Positions 27,183 through 34,912 of a stretch of 64,000 bases of DNA are shown in pieces (position 1 is the stretch's first letter; each line of letters begins with the position of its first letter). The position numbers and the translations under genes were made by a program. Source of the stretch: an uncultured Lachnospiraceae bacterium (GTDB taxonomy: Bacteria > Bacillota > Clostridia > Lachnospirales > Lachnospiraceae); NCBI GenBank assembly GCA_934317845.1, contig CAKRES010000014.1, positions 1-64,000 of the forward strand, given 5' to 3'. Under the pieces are notes generated by a model. That model saw only the letters and a program-made list of their open reading frames with translations, did not search any database and was not told the DNA's origin.

Positions 27183-27480
27183 AATCTATATATGACCGAG
27201 ATGAAGCGAAGCGGAGTCGAGGTTCAAATATAGATTCGCAGATAATCCGTAAGGAGATCTATATGACCGAGATGAAGCGAAGCGGAGTCGAGGTTCAAAT
27301 ATAGATTCGCAGATAATCCGTAGGGAGAATCTATATGACCGAGATGAAGCGAAGCGGAGTCGAGGTTCAAATATAGATTCGCAGATAATCCGTAGGGAGA
27401 ATCTATATGACCGAGATGAAGCGAAGCGGAGTCGAGGTTCAAATATAGATTCGCAGATAATTCGTAGGGAAATCTATGAT
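27183..27480 (+). repeat. Tandem array of a 72-bp hairpin repeat (four units plus a partial fifth)
   Basis: Four near-identical units start at about 27183, 27257, 27328 and 27400, with periods of 71-72 bases; a truncated fifth begins at 27471. Each unit has outer arms AATCTATAT and ATATAGATT, an inner GAAGCGAAGC segment, and a 3' tail TCGCAGATAATCCGTAGGGA. Differences between units are one to three bases. Each unit also contains the identical short frame ATG...TAG of 14 codons (peptide MTEMKRSGVEVQI) at 27192, 27263, 27335 and 27407; units two to four have an SD-like AAGGAG or AGGGAG six to seven bases ahead. There is no spacer between units and no transposase. Confidence 0.93.
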
Positions 27481-27514
27481 TGATACCGAACACTAGAATA
27501 ATAGTGTGTGAAAC

Positions 27515-27543
27515 TTGATGGGGGAATAATAAAAGGATATAAT
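27515..27543 (+). promoter_or_regulatory. Sigma-A promoter downstream of the repeat array
   Basis: TTGATG at 27515-27520 and consensus TATAAT at 27538-27543 with a 17-base spacer, about 60 bases before the next gene. Confidence 0.75.
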
Positions 27544-27604
27544 ATTGGAATAGGATAGGGTGTTGCAACATGTGATTTCGAGACACCCCAGAAAGGACTC
27601 CACC

Positions 27605-28213
27605 ATGGAATATTTTATCAAACCAATCTTATACCTGATCTTCATGACTATATGTTTCCTCCTTGTCTGGTGGTTCATAAAAACCCTTGAAGCATTTGCT
27701 GCAAAAAAACATGCTGCCAGTCTTACCGAGGATGTGAAAACCTATCTGCGTGCGCAGGAGCACAGAAGGCAGGTTACTCCTGATGATCTCGTAAAACTAA
27801 GGAAAAATTCTGGGAAAAAGATTGTTTCTTATATGATCTTTCTAATTTGCTGTTTTGCGGTATTTGGCATTATGGATGGGCTGGAACCGCCCTATCTATT
27901 GGCGGTGGTTACCTGCCTTGTGGTATTTGTGATCGCATTTGCCATTCTTTGGTTTCGTGATAAAAGAAAATTGTCCCCAAGCTATGACAATGGTCTTTGG
28001 ATCGAGCAGGCATATGTGCTTCATGTAACCAGAAACAGGGGATATGAACTGATCATTTCCTATTTTGATTTCATTGACTATGAAATACATACGATCAACA
28101 TCCATATTGACAGCGAAGATCTAACTGATGCACCAGCCGCGGGTGACTATATTTCTATTATTCTGGCTGTCAAGGGTTCACGTTTAAAATATAGCTGCGT
28201 GGCAAAGGAGTAA
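27605..28213 (+). CDS. Hypothetical membrane protein
   Basis: A 202-residue protein from the ATG at 27605 (AAAGGACTCC upstream). It has three predicted membrane segments: residues about 5-25 (ILYLIFMTICFLLVWWFI), then after a charged cytoplasmic stretch (YLRAQEHRRQVTPDD), two close segments SYMIFLICCFAVFGIM and LAVVTCLVVFVIAFAILWF. The C-terminal 100 residues are soluble and strand-rich (GLWIEQAYVLHVTRNRGYE). No known motif is recognised. It is convergent with the gene pair that follows. Confidence 0.7.
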   Translation: MEYFIKPILYLIFMTICFLLVWWFIKTLEAFAAKKHAASLTEDVKTYLRAQEHRRQVTPDDLVKLRKNSGKKIVSYMIFLICCFAVFGIMDGLEPPYLLAVVTCLVVFVIAFAILWFRDKRKLSPSYDNGLWIEQAYVLHVTRNRGYELIISYFDFIDYEIHTINIHIDSEDLTDAPAAGDYISIILAVKGSRLKYSCVAKE

Positions 28214-28223
28214 CTGCTTGCTA

Positions 28224-28766
28224 TCAATCCGGTACCGTAAAGGTAAGGGTATTGTCTTCCGTCTTTTCATTTTGCAGTAATGGTGTTACTGTAATGGTAG
28301 TTCCGGCAATATCATCACTGGAAAAATAATATGGAACTTTAACACTGGTTTTAGCAGGGACGCAGGTATATACTTCGACAGTATTGTAATCTTTTATATC
28401 CGTATAATAGTCATATGGCGTAAAGTGCAGGTAGTGATCGTCCTGATTGGCATCTAAAGATGGCAGCCGGACTAATTCGTGTGAATAGGGGTTGGATAGT
28501 TCAAGTGTTACCATATAGTACGTTTCGTCATACTCTTTGACGGAAGCGGGGACATCCTGTTCCTTTACTTCCTCTACATCGGATACTGCAGAAAGGGTAT
28601 ATTGAGAGCTGTGTTTATAATTGTCTTTGGTCATTGTTGTGTAATAAAGACTTCCCGGCAAAACGAGTATCAGAATAAGCAGCAGCAGACCATTTAACCC
28701 CAGATGTTTAAAGATATATGCGCAGAAGCGGAGCGTATATTTTACAATAAAAGAGAGTCCTCTCAT
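28224..28766 (-). CDS. Hypothetical membrane-anchored extracytoplasmic protein
   Basis: A 180-residue protein. Residues about 20-42 (LGLNGLLLLILILVLPGSLY) form one membrane anchor; the rest is polar, Asp/Tyr-rich and probably outside, with a beta-rich pattern (YYMVTLELSNPYSHELVRLP). The ATG whose complement ends at 28766 is favoured because GGAGGAAG lies just before it; a longer reading to 28832 would overlap the preceding gene. It lies 28 bases downstream of the zinc-ribbon gene and its outer domain seems built on a similar plan, so the two may act together. The function is unknown. Confidence 0.65.
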   Translation of the reverse strand: MRGLSFIVKYTLRFCAYIFKHLGLNGLLLLILILVLPGSLYYTTMTKDNYKHSSQYTLSAVSDVEEVKEQDVPASVKEYDETYYMVTLELSNPYSHELVRLPSLDANQDDHYLHFTPYDYYTDIKDYNTVEVYTCVPAKTSVKVPYYFSSDDIAGTTITVTPLLQNEKTEDNTLTFTVPD

Positions 28767-28794
28767 GAATCTTCCTCCATTCTTTTCATAAATT

Positions 28795-29709
28795 TTATGG
28801 TTCGTCCGAATATGGCACGTCCGTGACCACATAGGACTGTTTTAATATCTCGGTATCCGGATCTATTTCATTTAACAGCAGTCCGTCAAAATCTCCTTCT
28901 TTTACAAGAAAATAAAGGGTACCATCCTGAAAGGAAATTTCGTCGCTGATTCCATGTTCTTCCCGTCCATCATAATCAAGCCCTTTGACATCCCCAATAT
29001 CATAACCGGAGATCGGAGTTAGGTAGCTGCCACTTTTGGTTATACAATAGGTAAGAATACTTCCACTTTCCCAGTTGGTATACAGAAAATTGTCGTCCGG
29101 CTGACCAGGGGAGTTTTCCAGTACCTGTTCTGGCAGGGCAACATGATAGGAAACGGCAACAAATTCATAGCCATCCGGTGTTTCAAATGCAGGGTCGGAA
29201 TCTTTGGTGGCACCGGAAAATGTGATCGTGAAATCGCCATTTTCTGTTGCGACCACAACACCCTCTGAAGCTGTACATTCTTCTGGTGAAACAGAATCCT
29301 CTACCAGAAGGGAGGCTTTCTTTTGTGGTGTGATAAACGTATGGTAAAGAAAGGGGAGCGCAACGCTTCCGGCGATCAAAAGAACCAGAATAAATGTCAA
29401 TACACGGTTGGAACGGAAGGAATGTGTGGCATTTGAGATCGTTTGCATCTCTTCTTCCCAGTTGTCGTCTGTCTCTGCGTCTGTAAAAACAGCCTCCGGC
29501 TCGTTTACAAACTCTGATGTTTCGGCTTCCTCCTGCCAGTCCTCTGTTTCCTCTGATACCGACTGTTCAAAAGCTTCATAGTGAGCGTCTTCCAGGGTCA
29601 TATCGTCCCAGTCGGATTCCTGTCGGACGTAGGTGCCGCAGTGTGGGCATATTCCGGAATAAAGCTCATACTGGAAGCGTTTTCCGCAATTCGTACAGAT
29701 TACTTTCAT
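28795..29709 (-). CDS. Zinc-ribbon, single-pass membrane protein with an extracytoplasmic domain
   Basis: A 304-residue protein. The N terminus is a zinc ribbon, CTNCGKRF at residues 5-12 and CPHCGTYV at 21-28. An acidic linker of about 70 residues follows (many E/D), then a membrane helix near 103-125 (VLTFILVLLIAGSVALPFLY), and an extracytoplasmic region of about 170 residues. This last part (GFEFVAVSYHV-like YEFVAVSYHVALPEQ) recalls DUF4352-type immunoglobulin-like telokin folds, but that is only a resemblance. ACAGGAGGAGAATGT precedes the start. Its promoter region contains a 16-bp palindrome. It heads a two-gene minus-strand operon of unknown role. Confidence 0.7.
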   Translation of the reverse strand: MKVICTNCGKRFQYELYSGICPHCGTYVRQESDWDDMTLEDAHYEAFEQSVSEETEDWQEEAETSEFVNEPEAVFTDAETDDNWEEEMQTISNATHSFRSNRVLTFILVLLIAGSVALPFLYHTFITPQKKASLLVEDSVSPEECTASEGVVVATENGDFTITFSGATKDSDPAFETPDGYEFVAVSYHVALPEQVLENSPGQPDDNFLYTNWESGSILTYCITKSGSYLTPISGYDIGDVKGLDYDGREEHGISDEISFQDGTLYFLVKEGDFDGLLLNEIDPDTEILKQSYVVTDVPYSDEP

Positions 29710-29743
29710 ACATTCTCCTCCTGTGTTCGTATGTTAGAAATGC

Positions 29744-29772
29744 ATTATATTCTGTTATCATGATAACATACC
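29744..29772 (-). promoter_or_regulatory. Minus-strand promoter with embedded palindrome
   Basis: On the minus strand TATAAT lies at 29749-29744. The 17-base spacer and its edge contain the perfect palindrome TGTTATCATGATAACA (29753-29768). The -35 (GGTATG) is poor, which would suit an activated or repressed promoter. Confidence 0.5.
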
Positions 29773-29881
29773 GCACATAGAAAATAAATGTAAAACCAAT
29801 CTATTGGTGTCATAATCCCTCGAATTATGGTAAAATAGAAATGATAAGCTATGCTACTTGTTTCGGGAAGAGGGTGAGGAT

Positions 29882-32728
29882 ATGGCAATGATCTGGTTAT
29901 CGGTGCATCTGGTTGGTGTAGCGATTGCATTTTTATTGATGTTTATCATTTCAAGGAAGGAAGATACCGATTATAAAAGCATGCTTCTTATGGCAATTGC
30001 GTGCTGTCTTGTGACACTGGTAACAAAGTGTTTTTATATTATGGGTGGAAGCTTAGAAACGATGCTTGTGCTTGGTAAGATCGAATATCTCGGCAAATGC
30101 TTTGCGAATTTTTTTGCGTTGCTCTTCATTTTAAAATGGGAAAAGATCAAGCTTCCTGACTGGTTGATCAATCTTTTGTTTTTGGCCAATCTTTCCTTTT
30201 TTATTTTGATCAGTACTGTGGGAATGCACCATCTGTATTATCGGGAATATTGGCTTGCTCCGTCTGACATGAACCTATCCGGTCATATCTTATCTTCGAC
30301 GCCGGCTCCTCTTTATTATCTTTATATGATCACACAGATCATAGAGATCACAGGTTATATGATCGTGGTGGGAATTTCTTTCAGGCAGAAACAAAACAGC
30401 CCAAATTATTTGAAATATCAGCTTCATGCATCCCTGCTTGGTGTGGTGCTGGCACCATTGATCCTTTTGACGATGTGGCTGCTTGGTGTGATCAAGGGAG
30501 ACGATCCAACCCCGCTTGGTATACTGCTTGCCAGTGTATTCATGAGCCTTGCCGTAATCATTTACGGATTGTTTGATCCTGTACGTAATGCGAAAGATAC
30601 GATCATTCAAAAATTGACAGAGTGCTTGATCGTAGCAGACATGGAACGTAATTTCCTTTATCTGAATCCGGCAGCAGAAACGCTTACCAATCATATTTAT
30701 AAGAAACAGGGGTATTATACTGACCAGAGCATTTATGATTTTATTAAGCGGGATGGTGAGTATTTTGACTGGGATGGACGGCATTACCGGATTCATGAGC
30801 AGGAACTTAAGGTAAATGCGATCGTGCAGGGCTATATGCTTTCTGTTGTGGACATAACAGAGATCATGGAGCAGAACCAGCGGATGAAAGAGCTGGTAGA
30901 ACAGGCAGAATCTGCAAACCGTGCAAAAAGTGCATTTGTATCTAATATCTCCCATGAGATCCGAACCCCAATGAATTCCATCGTCGGTATTGCAGAAATT
31001 TTGCTGCGCAGACAGCACGATGAGCAGGAGGAGCAGTACCTGCAGAATATCCAGGATTCCGGACAAGCACTGCTTGCGATCATCAATGATGTGCTGGACT
31101 TTTCCAAAATGGAATCCGGGAAAATGCAGTTGTTTGAAGAACCTTATGATACGCTTTCGCTTTATTATGACATGAAAGTTATTTTTGAAAACCGCATCGG
31201 TGACCGCCCGATCAAGCTGCTTTACGATCTTGACCAGGATCTTCCATGCCGCCTGATCGGAGATGCCGGAAGACTGCGTCAGATTATTGTGAATCTGGTA
31301 GGAAATGCGATCAAATATACCGAAGAGGGGCATGTAAAACTGACGGTACGCCCGGAGAAACGGGAACAGGCGGAGTATGCGGTGCAGCTTTATATTGCAG
31401 TAGAGGACACCGGAGTTGGCATTAAAGAAGAAGATCAGCAGCTTTTGTTTGACTCCTTTGAACGGGTAGATGTCAAAAAGAATCGCGAGAAAGAGGGAAC
31501 CGGACTGGGCCTTGCCATTTCCCGTGATCTGGTGAAACGTATGGGAGGCGATATTTCCCTGCACAGTGTATATGGAGAGGGCAGTACCTTTTTCTTTACG
31601 ATCCGGCAGGGGGTAGAGGATTGGACACCGATCAGAGAGGCGGAGCCTGTCCGTGAGAAGCGCAAAAAGAAGGAAAACAAAGAGTGGATGTTTGAGGCAC
31701 CGGAGGCAAAGGTGCTTCTGGTTGACGATAATGATATGAATCTGGTAGTGGCAAAAGCATTGTTAGAGCCGTTGAAGATACAGATAGAAACGGCGCGCAA
31801 TGGTGCGGAGGCATTGCAAATGGTAAAGCAAAAGGCATATGATCTGGTATTGATGGATCATATGATGCCAATTATGGATGGAATCGAGGCGACGAAAGAG
31901 ATCCGCAAGCTTCCTGAAGAAGCATATCGGACTCTACCGATCATTGCTTTAACGGCAAATGCCATGATAGATGCAAGAAAAGAATTTGAAGAAGCAGGCA
32001 TGAATGGTTTTGTAGCAAAACCGATCGAATTTTCTGCAATCTGTAGAGAACTGTATCATTTTCTGCCACCGGAGCTGGTTCATAATGTGACAGAGGAGGA
32101 TGCTCAGGCAGAGGATAAAGTGGAGGAAATGCCGGATATTCCGATGCTTGATCTGAACGAGGGAGTGCGGCACTGTGGAACGCAGGAGCTACTGGAAAAG
32201 ACGATGGCAGTATTTTATCAGACGATCGATCGAAAGGCGGATCTGATCGAGCAGTATTTTCTGAGTGGAGATATCAAAGCATATACGGTAGAGGTACATG
32301 CGTTAAAAAGCTCAGCCAGATTGATTGGAGCAACTGAATTGTCTGCTCTGGCAAAGGAACTGGAAGAATGGGGACACAAAAAAGAGATTGCCCCGATCAA
32401 AGAAAAAACAGGAGAACTTCTTTCCTTATATCGTAGCTATAAGGAGCTGCTTCGTCCTTATGTAGGCGAGAAAATAGAGAAGAATAAGGAGCTTTCCCAA
32501 ACGGAGTGGGCAGTATATCTGACACAGATACGGGAACATATGGAACAGTTTGATCTTGACTTTGTGGATGAAACAATGGAGAAATTGAAACAGTACATGG
32601 TTCCTGAGAAAATTGCGAAAGAGATGGAACTTTTATACGCTTATGTCGCAGATGTGGCAATGGAGGATGTCATGCAGCTGTGTGAGAGCATGTGCGGCAA
32701 ACTGCAGGCGGGAATTGAGGGTGAATGA
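29882..32728 (+). CDS. Hybrid sensor histidine kinase with receiver and HPt domains
   Basis: A membrane phosphorelay sensor of 948 residues. The first about 220 residues hold seven membrane segments (a 7TM sensor module), followed by a PAS-like region (LTECLIVADMERNFLYLNPA). The HisKA box FVSNISHEIRTPMNS carries the phospho-accepting H358. The ATPase domain shows the N box (VNLVGNAIKYTEEG), G1 (DTGVGI) and G2 (GTGLGLAIS). A receiver domain follows with VLLVDDNDMN and phospho-acceptor D659 in LVLMDHMMPIMDG, then an HPt domain with H806 in EVHALKSSARLIGA. The start at 29882 has AGGGTGAGGA upstream; 29888 is nearly as good. The stop overlaps the next regulator. The signal is unknown; the adjacent MATE genes suggest possible targets. 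Confidence 0.9.
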   Translation: MAMIWLSVHLVGVAIAFLLMFIISRKEDTDYKSMLLMAIACCLVTLVTKCFYIMGGSLETMLVLGKIEYLGKCFANFFALLFILKWEKIKLPDWLINLLFLANLSFFILISTVGMHHLYYREYWLAPSDMNLSGHILSSTPAPLYYLYMITQIIEITGYMIVVGISFRQKQNSPNYLKYQLHASLLGVVLAPLILLTMWLLGVIKGDDPTPLGILLASVFMSLAVIIYGLFDPVRNAKDTIIQKLTECLIVADMERNFLYLNPAAETLTNHIYKKQGYYTDQSIYDFIKRDGEYFDWDGRHYRIHEQELKVNAIVQGYMLSVVDITEIMEQNQRMKELVEQAESANRAKSAFVSNISHEIRTPMNSIVGIAEILLRRQHDEQEEQYLQNIQDSGQALLAIINDVLDFSKMESGKMQLFEEPYDTLSLYYDMKVIFENRIGDRPIKLLYDLDQDLPCRLIGDAGRLRQIIVNLVGNAIKYTEEGHVKLTVRPEKREQAEYAVQLYIAVEDTGVGIKEEDQQLLFDSFERVDVKKNREKEGTGLGLAISRDLVKRMGGDISLHSVYGEGSTFFFTIRQGVEDWTPIREAEPVREKRKKKENKEWMFEAPEAKVLLVDDNDMNLVVAKALLEPLKIQIETARNGAEALQMVKQKAYDLVLMDHMMPIMDGIEATKEIRKLPEEAYRTLPIIALTANAMIDARKEFEEAGMNGFVAKPIEFSAICRELYHFLPPELVHNVTEEDAQAEDKVEEMPDIPMLDLNEGVRHCGTQELLEKTMAVFYQTIDRKADLIEQYFLSGDIKAYTVEVHALKSSARLIGATELSALAKELEEWGHKKEIAPIKEKTGELLSLYRSYKELLRPYVGEKIEKNKELSQTEWAVYLTQIREHMEQFDLDFVDETMEKLKQYMVPEKIAKEMELLYAYVADVAMEDVMQLCESMCGKLQAGIEGE

Positions 32729-33480
32729 ATATGGAAAAAAATGAATTTATAATTGTGATGGAGGAACAAACCTACCTTACCGCAATGTTTGTGGCAGCGT
32801 TTGAAAAGCATGGAATGAGGGCTCGGATCGTTGCACTCTCCAAAGATAGTGTGATGCAGGGAGATGAGAAAGGACTGCTGGTATGTACAAGTGCGGCACT
32901 GTTGCATAAGACCATGCGGGTGAAGGCGTTGATCGATCAGACGATCAAGCATAATATCCCGGTCTTTACGATGGGAAATCCGGAAGAGCTGGAGACATTA
33001 CTGACCGCTGTTCCGGCACAGATGATAGAAGAAAAGTATATCCGCCCGATCAATATGGGAGAAATGGTGAATAGTATCTGCGGTAAGATCGAACAGATGG
33101 AAAAGAAGAGTAAAAAGAAGATTCTTGCGGTAGATGACTCCGGTACAATGCTTCGCAGTATCAAAAATCTGTTGGAAGACAAGTATCAGGTAGTCCTTGC
33201 CAATTCCGGTGCAACAGCGATCAAATATCTGACGCTCAACACGCCGGATCTGGTATTATTGGATTATGAAATGCCGATCGTAGATGGAAAACAAGTGATG
33301 CAGATGCTGCGAGGGGATGAGGAATTCCATTCCATTCCGATCATCTTTTTAACCGGAAAAAATGATGCGCAGACGGTAATGGATGTCATGCAGTTAAAAC
33401 CGGACGGGTATCTGTTAAAAACAATGGAGCCGGACAAGCTGCATCAGGCAATTGATGAGTTTTTTGAGAAGAAAGAATAG
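32725..33480 (+). CDS. Two-component response regulator without a DNA-binding domain
   Basis: It has 251 residues. The C-terminal half is a receiver domain: KKILAVDDSGTMLRSI, phospho-acceptor D180 in LVLLDYEMPIVDG, T in IFLTGK and the conserved K in GYLLKTMEP. The N-terminal 110 residues have the alternating strand/helix pattern of a second, degenerate receiver-like fold (EFIIVMEEQTYLTAMFVAAF) but lack a clear acidic pocket. There is no output domain, so it probably acts by protein interaction. It overlaps the kinase gene by four bases and its stop overlaps the following region, so one operon is likely. Confidence 0.87.
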   Translation: MNMEKNEFIIVMEEQTYLTAMFVAAFEKHGMRARIVALSKDSVMQGDEKGLLVCTSAALLHKTMRVKALIDQTIKHNIPVFTMGNPEELETLLTAVPAQMIEEKYIRPINMGEMVNSICGKIEQMEKKSKKKILAVDDSGTMLRSIKNLLEDKYQVVLANSGATAIKYLTLNTPDLVLLDYEMPIVDGKQVMQMLRGDEEFHSIPIIFLTGKNDAQTVMDVMQLKPDGYLLKTMEPDKLHQAIDEFFEKKE

Positions 33481-33509
33481 TGAAACAAAAGAGGAGAACA
33501 GAGGATCAT

Positions 33510-34847
33510 ATGGAACAAGCGGGATTATCAAAAAAAGAAGTGGGGAAAATGCTGATCACATTAGCGATTCCTACCATCTTAGAACAGATTCTCTCGACAC
33601 TTTTACAATATGTCGATACCGCAATGGTGGGACACTTAGGAGAGCAGGCAACGGCATCTGTGAGTATTACGACAACGATCACATGGCTCTTTGCCAGTGT
33701 ACCGTCTGCGATCGGTGTGGCGGTGCTTGCCCTGATCGCAAGATATTATGGGGGTAAGGAAGAAGAAAAGCGTACACATATGACGATGCTTACCGTATTT
33801 CTGGTGGTGGTCAGCGGGATCGTCCTTGGTGCAGTCTGTGTGATCCTAAGCCCGGTGATCCCTACATGGATGGGAGCAGAGCCTGCCATAAGGAAACAGG
33901 CGTCCATGTATTTTGCGATCATCAGTGCTCCTATGGTATTTCGGACGGCATCAACTGTGTTCGCATCCGCTATGCGCGCGGTGAAAGATACAAAGACACC
34001 GATGGTGATCAGCGTGCTTACAAATGTGTGTAATATTTTGCTGAATGCCGTATTTATCTATGCCTGTGATCTCGGTGTTACAGGGGCGGCGATTGCTTCT
34101 GCGTTTTCCTATACGTTTGGGGGAAGTGCCATGTATCTCTGCTACCGCAGACATAAGGAGCTTTCTTTTTCCTATGCTTCCTTTGTCATTGATAAAGGAG
34201 AATTAAAAGAATGTTTTCAGATCGCATTGCCGGTACTGGCGACGAACTGTGCTTCCTGCTTTGGTTATGTCGTATTTGCAAGGCTGGTATCCGGTATGGG
34301 AACGACGGTATTTGCGGCGCATTCGATCGCAGTGACGGCAGAAACGATCTTTTATATTCCGGGATATGGGCTTCGTACTGCTACGTCTGCCCTGATCGGC
34401 ATTTCTCTGGGGGAACACAACCGGCAGAAATATGAAATGGTTACAAAAATGAGTATTGTCGTGACGATGGCGATGATGGTGTTTAACGGTATTCTGCTTT
34501 ATGTGGTGTCTTATCCATTGATGAGGCTTTTGACAAGCAGTACGCAGGTGGCAGTGATCGGTGCCTCTATGCTGAAACTGGTGGCATTTTCAGAACCATT
34601 TTTTGGACTGATGATCATTATGGAAGGTATTTTTTATGGACTGGGAAAAACAAAATATCCATTTTTTGTGGAAACGTTCAGTATGTGGGCGGTGCGGATC
34701 TTGTTTACTGCACTTTGTGTGAAGGTGTGGAATCTTTCCCTTACAGCAGTCTGGTACTGCATGATCGCAGACAATGTCTGTAAGGCGGTGCTGCTTCTTT
34801 TACCGAATCTGTCAGAGAAAAAACGACGACAGTTGTTCCACAATTAA
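33510..34847 (+). CDS. MATE family efflux transporter
   Basis: Cation-coupled multidrug or metabolite exporter in the cytoplasmic membrane. It has 445 residues and 12 hydrophobic segments in two homologous halves. The first helix region LAIPTILEQILSTLLQYVDTAMVGHLG and the ARYYGGKEEEK loop are typical. The ATG at 33510 has GAGGATC before it; a GTG at 33480 overlapping the regulator stop is an alternative. It is likely co-transcribed with the kinase and regulator. The substrate cannot be read from sequence. Confidence 0.9.
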   Translation: MEQAGLSKKEVGKMLITLAIPTILEQILSTLLQYVDTAMVGHLGEQATASVSITTTITWLFASVPSAIGVAVLALIARYYGGKEEEKRTHMTMLTVFLVVVSGIVLGAVCVILSPVIPTWMGAEPAIRKQASMYFAIISAPMVFRTASTVFASAMRAVKDTKTPMVISVLTNVCNILLNAVFIYACDLGVTGAAIASAFSYTFGGSAMYLCYRRHKELSFSYASFVIDKGELKECFQIALPVLATNCASCFGYVVFARLVSGMGTTVFAAHSIAVTAETIFYIPGYGLRTATSALIGISLGEHNRQKYEMVTKMSIVVTMAMMVFNGILLYVVSYPLMRLLTSSTQVAVIGASMLKLVAFSEPFFGLMIIMEGIFYGLGKTKYPFFVETFSMWAVRILFTALCVKVWNLSLTAVWYCMIADNVCKAVLLLLPNLSEKKRRQLFHN

Positions 34848-34856
34848 GTGGAAAAT

Positions 34857-34876
34857 AAACAGATTGCAATCTGTTT
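34857..34876. promoter_or_regulatory. Perfect 20-bp palindrome, candidate operator
   Basis: AAACAGATTGCAATCTGTTT is a perfect inverted repeat without a loop. It covers the -35 hexamer (TTGCAA, 34864-34869) of the candidate promoter of the second MATE gene, so a dimeric repressor binding here would block it. The lack of a loop and of a long T tract argues against a terminator. Confidence 0.65.
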
Positions 34877-34892
34877 TGGAATGAGTGATACT
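34864..34892 (+). promoter_or_regulatory. Candidate sigma-A promoter of the second MATE gene
   Basis: TTGCAA at 34864-34869 and GATACT at 34887-34892 with a 17-base spacer, about 20 bases before the GTG start. Confidence 0.55.
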
Positions 34893-34912
34893 ATAGGAAA
34901 GAAGATGAGAAC

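Noticed and set aside
27183..27480. Possible CRISPR array
   Set aside because: The 72-bp units follow each other directly with no variable spacers, and no cas gene is in the window.
27224..27586. Minus-strand reading frame of 120 codons over the repeats
   Set aside because: It exists only because the 72-base period is a multiple of three; there is no ribosome binding site and its start lies across a plus-strand promoter.
30290..31564. Long minus-strand frame opposite the hybrid kinase
   Set aside because: A shadow of a clearly real gene with histidine-kinase motifs; composition is aberrant (Phe/His/Ile rich) and no ribosome binding site is seen.
34857..34876. Possible terminator of the first MATE gene
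   Set aside because: A loop-less perfect palindrome followed by only four T residues; it fits an operator better.
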